DNA of 46,679 nucleotides from Microcystis aeruginosa Ma_MB_S_20031200_S102 (lineage in GTDB: Bacteria > Cyanobacteriota > Cyanobacteriia > Cyanobacteriales > Microcystaceae), in assembly GCA_007095845.1 (NCBI GenBank), contig SFBI01000019.1, positions 1 through 46,679 on the forward strand, written 5' to 3'. The translations under genes and the position numbers were made by a program. Under the pieces are notes generated by a model. It had not been told where the DNA came from and ran no database searches. It saw nothing but the letters and a program-made list of their open reading frames with translations. Shown here one piece after another: positions 9,181 to 18,781 of this stretch (the first letter of the stretch is position 1; every line of letters starts with the position of its first letter).

Positions 9181-9855
9181 CTAAGGACTAATATGAATTT
9201 GACTGAGAATATAACGTAAGCGATCATAATCATCTTTAAGTAAAACACTTAACTGTCTGCCCACATTTACTAACCATTGTCGATCGGCTTGACGCAATTG
9301 ATACATCTGACGGATAGAAGCGGCTGCCAAAGCTTCCACGGGAGTATTTTTGACCTGTAATAAAATTCGTAAAAAGTCTAATTGTTCACTAAAATAAACC
9401 ACTTCTAACGACTCACATTGATAAACTGCCTGATGAATTTGTGGGGGCCGGGGAGGAATATATTGATAGATATAACCTCGCCCGGCGCCATTGCCATTAA
9501 ATTGTCCGGGCAGGGTTTCAAAACCGACAATAGTTGCCCGAAATTCCGTTTTTAACATAGCGAAAATCTGCGGCTGTTGTTCCCGCAATTCAGCCAAAGA
9601 TAACCCCAAAGCTCTAGCGCGATGTACCGAATCGATGGGTGCAGTGGTGGCAAAGGTGACAATCCCAAAAATCTTATTACCCGTTTCTTCATCGTAGGCT
9701 TTTACCCAACTACCAAAAGCGGGCATAAAAGGAAAGTTTAACTCCTCTGGTTCCAAACATTGCGCTAAAAACTCGGTCGTCGTCGTCTCGATAACTTCGG
9801 CGATATGATCGGGATGGCGGTTATCCGTAGCCAATTGCGGTAAGGGTGGACGCAT
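9181..9855 (-). CDS. Conserved cyanobacterial HAS-barrel-like protein
   Basis: This 224-residue soluble protein has no signal peptide or membrane segment. The central phrases SWVKAYDEETGNKIFGIVTF and DSVHRARALGLSLAELREQQPQI resemble a conserved cyanobacterial family described as HAS-barrel-like, a beta-barrel fold also found on HerA-type ATPases. A Gly-rich turn (FNGNGAGRGYIYQYIPPRPP) follows near residues 120-140. It starts 2 bases downstream of the ndhS stop on the same strand, so the two are probably cotranscribed. The biochemical role is unknown to me. Confidence 0.65.
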   Translation of the reverse strand: MRPPLPQLATDNRHPDHIAEVIETTTTEFLAQCLEPEELNFPFMPAFGSWVKAYDEETGNKIFGIVTFATTAPIDSVHRARALGLSLAELREQQPQIFAMLKTEFRATIVGFETLPGQFNGNGAGRGYIYQYIPPRPPQIHQAVYQCESLEVVYFSEQLDFLRILLQVKNTPVEALAAASIRQMYQLRQADRQWLVNVGRQLSVLLKDDYDRLRYILSQIHISP

Positions 9856-9857
9856 GG

Positions 9858-10052
9858 TTATTTTTTGCCTTTAGCGGGGGCAATAATTACTTCTTCTAAT
9901 TCCGAGAGATTAAAGGTGACTAACTTATCCCAGTTGCCCCCCTCAAAAAGAACGGCCACTCTCCCATCGCTTAAACGCTGGGCTAAACCTTCAAATTTAT
10001 AGTAGGTATCATCGGGATTGCTGACTCGAACGGTACTACCTGGCAAAATCAT
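9858..10052 (-). CDS. ndhS: NdhS, ferredoxin-binding subunit of photosynthetic NDH-1
   Basis: This 64-residue protein matches cyanobacterial NdhS (Synechocystis Ssl0352 type) in length and sequence: [38 protein letters not shown] and LSELEEV. NdhS is a small SH3-like subunit on the cytoplasmic arm of the thylakoid NDH-1 complex, where it helps ferredoxin dock to feed electrons into cyclic electron flow and respiration. The gene is intact. Two bases separate it from the HAS-barrel-like gene downstream. Confidence 0.88.
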   Translation of the reverse strand: MILPGSTVRVSNPDDTYYKFEGLAQRLSDGRVAVLFEGGNWDKLVTFNLSELEEVIIAPAKGKK

Positions 10053-10606
10053 AGGATTAACGACGAAATTATAATTACTGTCTCTTAGCTTATCAAAAAT
10101 TAGTTATCAGGGAGTCGGCTGGCAATAAGATGAAATATGACGGGATTTAGTATCATCCCCAGAGGACAGACTACCGTTCCCCACAAATAGCCTTAACAGT
10201 ACCGTCTTTTGACTGTTTGCTGCTCACTGAACAAAGCTCCCCAGTTCTCCAACACTGAATAATAGTAATGATCTCATGCGGCGGTTCGACTGAGCGTTCG
10301 TGTTAGTGAGCTTGTCGAACTACTGAGCTCGTCGAACGTCCGAAGTCTCGCCGAACGTCCGAAATCTCACAAAGCCTACCCCCACGAAAAACTTTTTCAG
10401 CAAACCCTAAATAAAGATGTTTTGACAACCAAATTAAAGCATATCTAAAGAGTTTTGGGTTGAAAGTTAAACTTCATGTTTTCATTTGAAACAAATGTAC
10501 TAATTAATTTTCTGAAGAAAATAAGTTGGCGACCTATCATAGCACATAATTAATTTGCAAGAGTTCTCATTAAATAGTAAAACATTAAGACTATGACCAT
10601 ATTATG
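10053..10606. other. Intergenic with repeat debris
   Basis: There is no gene. Positions 10142-10153 (GGGATTTAGTAT) resemble the right end of the neighbouring IS630 and may be a solo end. Positions 10300-10370 contain several copies of a GTCGAAC/CGAACGTCCGAA motif. Positions 10372-10409 match the right end of the TAGGGTTTGCTGA MITE family (compare 20830-20865), without a visible left end. Confidence 0.55.
10397..10409. repeat. Solo right end of the TAGGGTTTGCTGA MITE family
   Basis: TCAGCAAACCCTA here, and the preceding CCACGAAAAACT stretch, closely match the right end of the full copy at 20662-20865. I found no partner left end upstream, so this is probably a truncated copy. Confidence 0.6.
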
Positions 10607-10639
10607 ATACTAAATCCTGTTTTAAAAAAATCATAACAA

Positions 10640-11799
10640 TCAATCATAAGTTAGCCAATGATAGTTAGTCAAGTTTTTAATTTCATTAGTCATTATTTCG
10701 AGATACTGACAACGAGTTATCAGAATTTCTTCTATTTCTTCAATTGTTTCAAAATACTCATTAACCAGAGGTTCATCTACTAGAGACCACAATCTCTCGG
10801 CTGGCTGTAGTTCTGGCGAATAAGCTGGTAAAAAAGCGAGCATGATTCCATCAGGAACTTCAAGTTTTTCACTTATATGCCACCCAGCATTATCTTGTAC
10901 TAATAGGACAATTTTTTCTGCTGATAACCCGACATCTTTTGCAAAAGATTGATAGACTAAACTTAACCATTGATGATTAACTCTTGGAATTAAATACCAG
11001 AGTGTTTTTCCTGTTTTTGGCTCAACAAACCCGTAAACATATAACCATTCATAACGATGATGCACTAGGGCAGAAGGCCTTTCTCCTATTGGAGCCCAGA
11101 CTTTTCTAATGCTTGGTTTTAAGCCAACTCGATGTTCGTCAAAGAACCAGACTTCTACTTGAGAATTGGGGAATTTATCTCTTAATTCTTGGACTTTTAC
11201 TGGTAAGTACCTAAGCAAAATTAATTACATATATCTAACCCCCCCTTACCTTTTGCCTTTCTTCACTAGGAAATTTATTTTGTACGACTACTTAAATTTT
11301 GCTTGAATTTTTCTTATTCAACTGGGTCTCCCTTTTTATGTTTTGGCTTGGGTTTTTGACAAGAATATCTCGACTTTTTTAGGTAATCCCATCCTCTTTG
11401 ATTCCAAACTTTTTCTCGCCCCGTTTCCTTTTCTATCCATCTGGCTACCTTCGGTCCTGTCCAAATTCCTCCATCCGCAGGACGTTCTTTCAGTTCTTCT
11501 TTTAATTTTTGAAATTGTTCTTCCTTCAATAAAGGTTCTTTTCCTCTCCGATGTTCTGCACTTTTTTTCTTGAGATTTTTAACTCCTTCTTCTCCTAATT
11601 CATTATATTTCTTGAGAATTCTAAAACTATATTGATAATCTAACCCCACAGCTACCGCCGCATTTTTGATTGTCCATCCTAAGGATATTTTCCACAATAA
11701 GTGCCATCTTCTTGTTTCCACTGAGTCTTGACTGCTTCTGTATCTATCTTTCAGTTCCTCTGAACTTAGATGTTCGGCTAAGTAAGCTTTCTTGGGCAT
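10640..11799 (-). pseudogene. IS630 transposase split by a MITE and a stop codon
   Basis: The N-terminal part (11799 to 11314, 161 residues) carries a helix-turn-helix and winged-helix region (WTIKNAAVAVGLDYQYSFRI, ERPADGGIWTGPKVARWIE). It ends at TAA 11314-11316, where a Gln codon CAA is likely ancestral. The frame then continues EKFKQNL to TTA 11293-11295. The C-terminal part resumes with PVKVQELRDKFPN at 11203 and holds all three catalytic acids: WFFDEHRVG, VQDNAGWH and SPELQPAERLW. Removing 89 bases between the two TTA triplets joins both parts in one frame of about 355 codons, the normal IS630 length. Taken separately, the downstream piece could start at TTG 11218. Confidence 0.85.
11204..11295. 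repeat. 89-bp MITE inserted in the IS630 transposase
   Basis: The inserted segment is flanked by TTA on both sides, consistent with a TA or TTA target duplication. Its ends are imperfect inverted repeats: read on the minus strand, TAAGTAGTCGTACAAAATAA at one end pairs with the inverse of the AATTAATTTTGCTTAGGTACTTA region at the other. It encodes nothing. Its 89-base length breaks the reading frame, and excision restores it. Confidence 0.75.
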
Positions 11800-11844
11800 T
11801 TTATTTCCTCGTCTTTACTTGTTTTATTATAACAGGATTTAGTA

Positions 11845-12031
11845 TTATAAAACTATCGTAAAGTATCCTTTGCGCTTTGTCATCCATAAAGTAAATAAAG
11901 ACTTGAGCATCTGCTAAATCTCCCTCCCATTTCTCAATCACATTAAGTGCAATTAAAGCGTTCTCATTGTCGGCGAATTCAATACCGTACTGAGCAATTT
12001 TGGCTCTTTTAGGTTCTGTGTGATAAGTTTA
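11845..12031 (-). pseudogene. ORF remnant cut by the IS630 insertion, unrecognised
   Basis: Read on the minus strand from about 12031, an open stretch of about 60 codons contains EPKRAKIAQYGIEFADNENA, then ALIALNVIEKWEGDLADAQV and FIYFMDDKAQRILYDSF. It runs straight into the IS630 end at 11845. The amino-acid usage looks protein-like, but there is a stop just upstream and no start. I do not recognise the family, and I could not find its continuation beyond the other IS end. Confidence 0.4.
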
Positions 12032-12567
12032 ACTTACAATATGATCGCTCAATCTTTGTGTCCTTTGTGTCTTTGTGGTTCCTTTCACTCGCTCGCCAGC
12101 AGGACTGTATCTTAGAATACATTTTGCCCACCAAACCTAAGAGAGCCCAATTTTTTCTGGTGTTAAACGAGTTGCACCTGAGATAATATCATCCTTAAAG
12201 CCAAAACCAATTTTTTCCCATTATCTCAGCTTATTAGCTCCTAATCCCACCAAATGCCGTGAGTAAAATTCCTAGCTTTAGCTTGTCTGCGACTTTATAA
12301 TCTTCTCGTCGCTAATGGTTTTGACTTCACCGATGGCAAGTTAATCCGGTCAAGATTAGCTTAGAAAACTAGGAAGAAGCGAATTTTTTGGAGTGAAAAT
12401 TTACTTTTGTCAAAAATTATTACATATTCGCAACAAAATAGACTTTTTTGAGCAAATTAATGTATCATGCTTGCACAAGGCGATCAATTATTTTGAACGC
12501 CGAGATTTTTAATTATTATAAGATTGTTTCCCTAATTGCCAAATTAACAATTACATACCGAAAAACA
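12032..12567. other. Gene-poor region upstream of the DUF1350 gene
   Basis: No intact gene is supported. Minus-strand fragments such as GFGFKDDIISGATRLTPEKIG near 12150-12220 look like old coding debris interrupted by stops. The first 120 codon-sized bases before 12568 are open in the DUF1350 frame but are probably leader. Confidence 0.45.
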
Positions 12568-13497
12568 ATGACATCGAAATTTAAGTTTATTCCCCTGCAA
12601 TTTAACTGGGTTGCTATCAATCCTAAACCGATTGGGGTTGTCTATTTTATTGGTGGTGCTTTCTTCGGCACTTTTCCCAATCTGTTCTATCGTTATTTGC
12701 TTAAACAAGTCTTTGAACGAGGCTACACTATTATTGCTATTCCCTATCGTTTTACTTTTCGTCATTGGAATGTTTCCCTAGAAATGGTCAAAGATTTGAT
12801 TGGATTGAGAAAGACTATTTATGAAGAGGCTAAGTTTTTAGGCTATGAAGATAACCTTAATTTGTATTTAGAGGATCCCACTGCTGGTAATCCTAATTAT
12901 TTTTGGATGGGCCATAGTTTGGGGTGTAAATATATCTCCCTTTTAGAGATTTTAAGTGATGTGGAAAACACAGAACTAGAACAGGTTTTGAGGGGTTGTG
13001 TAGGCAAAAATCAAGCCGAAGATATCCAAAAATCGCTAAATAATACCGATATTCATACCGTATCTTTGAAAAATCAACCCTCACTTTTACTGGCTCCTGT
13101 AATTGCCGGCATAGATAGCGCAATTCCCATAGCTGCCCTAGCTAAATTAGTGCAGAGTTTGGGTTTAGATGTACAGCCAAACGTGCAGGAAACCCGTTGT
13201 TTAATTAGCAAGAGTAAGCTATTTCGACTCTTGGAAATTATCGCCTTTACTAAGGATCTACAGGCTAAAGATACGGTAGCCTGGTTCATTAAACAACTAA
13301 GTCAACAACTCTTAAAACCAGTGTTTCCCTTAGCCAATCGCGGCCATCTAGCACCCCTTGGCTGGCGGAATGGCGACCAAGAATTAGCCGATAATGTGAT
13401 TAAATCAATTCAGGAATTATGCGCTAAACTTATCTCCTGTTATCCCCAAAGTCAGGAAAAAGAGGAAGTCTTAATGAAAATGATTTCTGAACATTAA
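12568..13497 (+). CDS. DUF1350 family alpha/beta-hydrolase-like protein
   Basis: This is a roughly 309-residue protein of the DUF1350 family, common in cyanobacteria and plastids. It starts MTSKFKFIPLQFNWVAINPK and continues with a hydrophobic strand VVYFIGGAFFGTFPN. It has a nucleophile-elbow-like motif WMGHSLGCKY, which puts a Ser in GHSLG. A late His (NRGHLAPLGW) could complete a triad. The substrate is unknown. The frame is open 40 codons further upstream to 12448, but homology begins at 12568, so I prefer that ATG. Its stop codon overlaps the stop of the convergent nucleoside phosphorylase gene. Confidence 0.8.
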   Translation: MTSKFKFIPLQFNWVAINPKPIGVVYFIGGAFFGTFPNLFYRYLLKQVFERGYTIIAIPYRFTFRHWNVSLEMVKDLIGLRKTIYEEAKFLGYEDNLNLYLEDPTAGNPNYFWMGHSLGCKYISLLEILSDVENTELEQVLRGCVGKNQAEDIQKSLNNTDIHTVSLKNQPSLLLAPVIAGIDSAIPIAALAKLVQSLGLDVQPNVQETRCLISKSKLFRLLEIIAFTKDLQAKDTVAWFIKQLSQQLLKPVFPLANRGHLAPLGWRNGDQELADNVIKSIQELCAKLISCYPQSQEKEEVLMKMISEH

Positions 13498-14297
13498 TCA
13501 ATTGAGGATGGGGAGAGGTTGCTAACGGTCAATATTGCCACCTGAATCGCTTTTTCGATGGCTTGTTGCTTGCTTTCTAAACTAATCCCTTCCTCTTTGC
13601 TTCTTTCGGCAATCACAGCACAAATACAAGCGGCAGTAAATCCATAAACCCCCGCCATTTTCAGTAAAGTCCCCGCTTCCATTTCATAATTGAGAATATT
13701 TAAACGTCGATATTCTTCCGTAATTCCCTCTAAATGGCGCTGAAGATAAGGGTTAGCAGAAGACATAATTCTTTCCTGTCCTTCATAAAAACTATCCACA
13801 GAAGCGGTAATACCTAAATGATAATTTACTCCCAAAAATTGAGCCGATTTGACTAGAGCAACTGTCAAAAAAGGATCCGCCACTGCGGGATATTCCGGAG
13901 GAGCAATATCATTAGCCGCACCTTGCCTACATAAAGCCGCTTGGGAGATAATAATATCACCAATTTTTATTCTATTTTGAATTGCGCCACAAGTACCGAT
14001 ACGAATAATAGTTTTAATTCCCACCTGTATTAATTCATTAACCACAATACTCAAAGATGGCGCACCCATACCACTGGTAGCCAGAAGAATTGGGGTAGAA
14101 TTATCCAGGTAGCCAAGATAACTATTTAATCCGCGATAATCCGATAGTAAACGTGCATTTTGTAAATAGGTTTCAGCAATATAGCGCGAGCGTTCTGGTT
14201 CCCCCGATAATAGGGTGATAGTCGGTTTTACTGTGCCTAAATCCTCACTGCTAAAGTTGAGATGATAGGGTTTTTGGTGAGATAAGTTATTGGCCAT
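13494..14297 (-). CDS. Nucleoside phosphorylase, uridine/purine type
   Basis: This 267-residue enzyme belongs to the PNP/UDP phosphorylase family, which cleaves nucleosides with phosphate for salvage. Visible motifs are the phosphate-loop LSGEPERSRYIAE, ATSGMGAPSLSIVVNELI, RIGTCGAIQ and the nucleoside-binding NYEMEAGTLLKMAG. The YEMEAGTL form is closest to uridine phosphorylases, but substrate choice between uridine and purine nucleosides is not certain. It lies downstream of chlN on the same strand, beyond a strong terminator, so it probably has its own promoter. The 3' end overlaps the convergent DUF1350 gene by 4 bases. Confidence 0.88.
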   Translation of the reverse strand: MANNLSHQKPYHLNFSSEDLGTVKPTITLLSGEPERSRYIAETYLQNARLLSDYRGLNSYLGYLDNSTPILLATSGMGAPSLSIVVNELIQVGIKTIIRIGTCGAIQNRIKIGDIIISQAALCRQGAANDIAPPEYPAVADPFLTVALVKSAQFLGVNYHLGITASVDSFYEGQERIMSSANPYLQRHLEGITEEYRRLNILNYEMEAGTLLKMAGVYGFTAACICAVIAERSKEEGISLESKQQAIEKAIQVAILTVSNLSPSSID

Positions 14298-14316
14298 TGA
14301 AGTGAACTAAATGCTG

Positions 14317-14346
14317 AAAAAAGGTAAGGAAAATCAATTCCTTACC
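14317..14346 (-). terminator. Rho-independent terminator of the chlL-chlN operon
   Basis: On the minus strand a perfect 9-bp stem (GGTAAGGAA / TTCCTTACC, loop of 6) is followed by TTTTTT. It lies just after the chlN stop at 14375 and upstream of the nucleoside phosphorylase start. Confidence 0.88.
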
Positions 14347-14374
14347 TAAGAATTGTACACTTTTGACAACAAAT

Positions 14375-15790
<1,416 letters not shown>

Positions 15791-16174
15791 TTAATTGCGG
15801 AATTGGTTTAGGTATTCAGTATGTGGATTGGTTTCAGGCAGTAAAGGAATGGCTTCAGCTTCTTGGATTTTTGCTCTTTCTTCTTCTCGTTTTTCGAGTT
15901 CTATCTCAGGGCCAAAATTTAAACCTAAAGCATCGACAAGTTTATGACTGTCGTTGCTGAGAACACAAAAAGGACTCATCCACATAAATAATTGTGTTTC
16001 TAAAGCAGTAGCTACTCCCAGAATTAGATGAGAAGAAGGACGTTTTCCCCCATCAGGAGTGCTTATCCAAGAATTAGTAGCAGTCGTAAAAATCTTAATC
16101 CAAGCTTGATTAATTTGGTAGTAATCCAACCATTTATCTTTAAGTGCTGCTTTTAATTCATCAAAGTTGCTCAT
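15791..16174 (-). CDS. DUF5331 protein of the chlL-chlN operon
   Basis: This 127-residue protein sits between chlL and chlN, the usual place of the DUF5331 family in cyanobacteria. It begins MSNFDELKAALKDKWLDYYQ, continues with GGKRPSSHLILGVATALE and ends in a charged tail (EKREEERAKIQEAEAIPLL). There is no membrane segment or signal peptide. Its position suggests a role linked to dark chlorophyll synthesis, perhaps assembly or regulation, but no function is established that I know of. Confidence 0.85.
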   Translation of the reverse strand: MSNFDELKAALKDKWLDYYQINQAWIKIFTTATNSWISTPDGGKRPSSHLILGVATALETQLFMWMSPFCVLSNDSHKLVDALGLNFGPEIELEKREEERAKIQEAEAIPLLPETNPHTEYLNQFRN

Positions 16175-16272
16175 TTTGTCCCCCTTGGCTGAATCATGAT
16201 GTTTTCCCTATTAGAATTCCCAATGAGAGGAAAAAATGATCATTGTCAAGTCCTCGATAAAATTCGTGGGTA

Positions 16273-16383
16273 GGGTGGGTTAGGCGACGATAAGTTAGGC
16301 TATTAACTAATAAGCGCCGTAACCCACCCAGAAAAAGAGTTTATTGGTGGTTATTAGTGGGTTACGCTGTCCCTAACCCACCC
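16273..16383. repeat. 111-bp MITE-like element inside the chl operon
   Basis: The perfect 12-bp inverted ends are GGGTGGGTTAGG (16273-16284) and CCTAACCCACCC (16372-16383). Two internal motifs, GTAACCCACCC and GTGGGTTACG, add further pairing. It lies between the chlL stop and the DUF5331 start, inside an operon, so it would be transcribed into the intercistronic mRNA and fold there. Confidence 0.75.
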
Positions 16384-16394
16384 GACAAAATAAT

Positions 16395-17264
16395 CTAAAC
16401 CATCATTAGATCTAATTCCGCCTCGGCGTTAACTTTGGGTTTATCGGCATTAAGATAGAAATCCGATAATAAAGTGAATAACTCCCGGTCGGCAGATTCT
16501 TTGGGAATAACTCCTTCTGGTTTGGCTAAAATCTGATCGGCAATGTTGAGATAATAGTCACAAACGTAACTTAACATCGGATCCTTGTCGGCCATTTCAA
16601 AGAGAGTTTGACCTTTAACTCTGGAGACGCGAATATCTTCAATTAAGGGTAAAACTTCTAACACTGGCATGGGAACATGATCCACATATTTATTAATTAA
16701 ATCGCGTTTTGAGGTGCGATTACCAATTAATCCAGCCAGTCGCAGGGGATGGGTGCGCGCTTTTTCCCGGACGGAAGCGGCGATGCGATTGGCGGCAAAA
16801 AGAGCATCAAAGCCGTTATCTGTGACAATTATGCAGTAATCGGCGTAATTTAAGGGTGCGGCAAATCCTCCACAGACCACATCCCCCAAAACATCGAACA
16901 AAATCACGTCAAATTCATCAAAAGCGTTCAATTCTTTTAATAATTTCACCGTTTCTCCGACGACGTAACCGCCACAACCGGCACCGGCTGGGGGCCCCCC
17001 CGCTTCCACGCATTTTACACCACCGTAACCTTCATAGATAACGTCTTCGGGCCAGATGTCTTCGTAGTGAAAATCTTTTTCTTGCAGGGTATCAATGATT
17101 GTGGGAATAAGAAAGCCTGTCAGGGTGAAAGTGCTATCATGCTTGGGGTCACAGCCTATTTGTAGGACTTTTTTGCCTCTTTTGGCTAAAGCAGCCGAAA
17201 TATTACAGCTTGTTGTCGATTTACCGATGCCACCTTTTCCATAGACTGCGAGTGTTAAAGGCAT
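16395..17264 (-). CDS. chlL: ChlL, iron protein of dark protochlorophyllide reductase
   Basis: This 289-residue NifH-like ATPase passes electrons from ferredoxin to ChlN-ChlB in an ATP-dependent way. The P-loop GKGGIGKST is at residues 9-17. Cys97 (GAGCGGY) and Cys131 (DVVCGGF), which bind the 4Fe-4S cluster between two subunits, are both present. [13 protein letters not shown] and IGNRTSKRD are family motifs. AGGAGA lies 8 bases before the ATG. It is the first gene of the operon chlL-DUF5331-chlN, and the 220-base gap to the next gene holds a MITE. Confidence 0.98.
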   Translation of the reverse strand: MPLTLAVYGKGGIGKSTTSCNISAALAKRGKKVLQIGCDPKHDSTFTLTGFLIPTIIDTLQEKDFHYEDIWPEDVIYEGYGGVKCVEAGGPPAGAGCGGYVVGETVKLLKELNAFDEFDVILFDVLGDVVCGGFAAPLNYADYCIIVTDNGFDALFAANRIAASVREKARTHPLRLAGLIGNRTSKRDLINKYVDHVPMPVLEVLPLIEDIRVSRVKGQTLFEMADKDPMLSYVCDYYLNIADQILAKPEGVIPKESADRELFTLLSDFYLNADKPKVNAEAELDLMMV

Positions 17265-17721
17265 GGAAGTTCTCCTAAATGTGCGCTTGAATGGTGAGTT
17301 TGTTTATCAGTGCTTTGATTGCCATTATTGACCATCTCCCCACCCTTTGGGAAGAGGCTCAATTTTTATCTGCTATAGCTAGAGTGAGATTAAAAGCGTA
17401 AAAATTAGAAAAATAATTCTTTAGAGCTTAGATAGTTTCTGAAGTTCGTAAAAATTTATAAAAACAGCTTTGTTTATACATTTACTTTAAATAAAAACAA
17501 TAAACAAAAAACGCCAAAGCTCTACAAAAACTCGATAAACAGGGTTTTACCGTGCCAAATCGCGACAAAAAAGGTCAAGATAGAGCCAGTCTAGAGACCG
17601 ATGTAAGATTTTCGTGAATAATCATTACAATTTTCCCAGTCAGCAGATTAAATAAATCAATCCTGATAAGGATACCGAAAGGCTGTAGTAGAATTAGAAC
17701 AAAGTACCTGTAGGGTTTCCT
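17265..17721. other. Divergent intergenic region, chlL to membrane protein
   Basis: This 457-base region must hold the chlL promoter and that of the rightward membrane protein gene, but I cannot name clear -35/-10 boxes. A 37-codon protein-like stretch without a start (KALQKLDKQGFTVPNRDKKG, about 17500-17615, plus strand) may be an old gene fragment. Confidence 0.4.
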
Positions 17722-18567
17722 ATGCTAGTTAAGCAAAAAACGCTGACTACACTCTTATTAGAGAATAAAGCTCCTAAATATCGTCCTTTTCTGGCTTTTT
17801 TGCTCGCTGGGTTTCCCTTGCTCTTTTTAGCATATTTGGTTTATTTCCAGCGCGCTTATCTCGACTGCATGAGGTTAGGCACAAAAAGAATAGATTGTCA
17901 ATATGTCCAAGAATATAATTTTCCTGTTTCTAGTCGGGAAAATTTTTCTTTAACTCATATTAAAGCTACGGCTGTTTATCAAGAAGTTTTTATCAGTGTT
18001 GAGCAGAAAAAAACTGTTAATAACGCAGTTTTATTAGTCGGAAGAAATAACTATCTCTACATCGAGAATTTTCGGGATGTGCAGTCAGCTAGTGATTTTA
18101 AAACTCGATTTGAGACTTTTGTGAATAGATATCAAGCTCAGGAAATCATTGCCAAAAGCCCCTTAGATACCTTATCAACACTGCTAGAACACCATCATAA
18201 TTATCGCTATTATCTCTGGGGTATGTTATGCTTATTCTCTGGTCTATTGTTACTTTATGATGCCAGTTATTGGGAGAGTTATTTCTTTAATCAAGGCAAC
18301 GCTACCCTAACCCGTAGGCGACAAAATTTAATTTTTAGAAGTGAAAGCGATTATCTTCTAGAGAGAATTGTTGAGGCAAAAGTAGAAGATTACAAAGGTT
18401 TTTTGTGGTCTAACTACCGACGGATTATTTTAACCCTATCCAACGGGGAAAAAATTATTCTCAATAGCCGTTTACTGGAATCTATCAGTAACGGAAAAAG
18501 GGAAGAAAAAACTCTAGCAATGATTGCCGAAAAGTTAAACTTCAGTCAAAAGGAACTGTTAATTTAA
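17722..18567 (+). CDS. Two-helix membrane protein, hypothetical
   Basis: I do not recognise this 281-residue protein. It has a membrane helix at about residues 22-42 (PFLAFLLAGFPLLFLAYLVY) and another at about 160-182 (YLWGMLCLFSGLLLLYDASY). Between them is an extracytoplasmic or lumenal domain of roughly 115 residues. After the second helix is a domain of alternating strands (RRIILTLSNGEKIILNSRLL) that could be PH-like. A 61-residue membrane protein follows 4 bases downstream, probably in the same operon. Confidence 0.7.
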   Translation: MLVKQKTLTTLLLENKAPKYRPFLAFLLAGFPLLFLAYLVYFQRAYLDCMRLGTKRIDCQYVQEYNFPVSSRENFSLTHIKATAVYQEVFISVEQKKTVNNAVLLVGRNNYLYIENFRDVQSASDFKTRFETFVNRYQAQEIIAKSPLDTLSTLLEHHHNYRYYLWGMLCLFSGLLLLYDASYWESYFFNQGNATLTRRRQNLIFRSESDYLLERIVEAKVEDYKGFLWSNYRRIILTLSNGEKIILNSRLLESISNGKREEKTLAMIAEKLNFSQKELLI

Positions 18568-18571
18568 GTCA

Positions 18572-18757
18572 ATGCGCTCAAATTCTAGTTATTTAAAGTC
18601 TCTTTTTTTCGGTTTTCTATTGGTGACTGTGTTAGTTTATATACTGCGGGGTATAGGAATACTATCTTTTTTACCCGGAGGATTAATTTTGTTATTAATT
18701 CTGTCCTCCGTGATAACGGGAATTCTCTACGGAATCGATAAGACCCGCCGTTTTTAG
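18572..18757 (+). CDS. Small two-helix membrane protein, hypothetical
   Basis: This 61-residue hydrophobic protein has two predicted membrane helices, about residues 8-27 (LFFGFLLVTVLVYILRG) and 32-52 (FLPGGLILLLILSSVITGIL), and ends in basic residues (DKTRRF). It begins 4 bases after the larger membrane protein, which suggests translational coupling. Function unknown. Confidence 0.6.
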   Translation: MRSNSSYLKSLFFGFLLVTVLVYILRGIGILSFLPGGLILLLILSSVITGILYGIDKTRRF

Positions 18758-18781
18758 TCAAACTTTGTTGATGATAATTAT

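Larger units (their letters stand above)
10607..11845 (-). mobile_element. IS630-family insertion sequence, copy 2, inactivated
   Basis: The ends are ATACTAAATCCTGTT (10607-10621) and its perfect inverse AACAGGATTTAGTAT (11831-11845), with TA at the edges as expected for IS630. The transposase inside lies on the minus strand and is split by an 89-bp insertion and a nonsense codon. This element is unrelated in sequence to the IS630 copy at 6088-7180. Confidence 0.8.

Noticed and set aside
10640-11799. Two-gene IS630 transposase using programmed frameshifting
   Set aside because: The pieces are separated by an 89-bp insertion with duplicated flanks plus a nonsense codon, so interruption fits better than a frameshift design.
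12448-12567. N-terminal extension of the DUF1350 protein
   Set aside because: The family match starts at MTSKFKF, and the upstream codons are AT-rich leader-like sequence.
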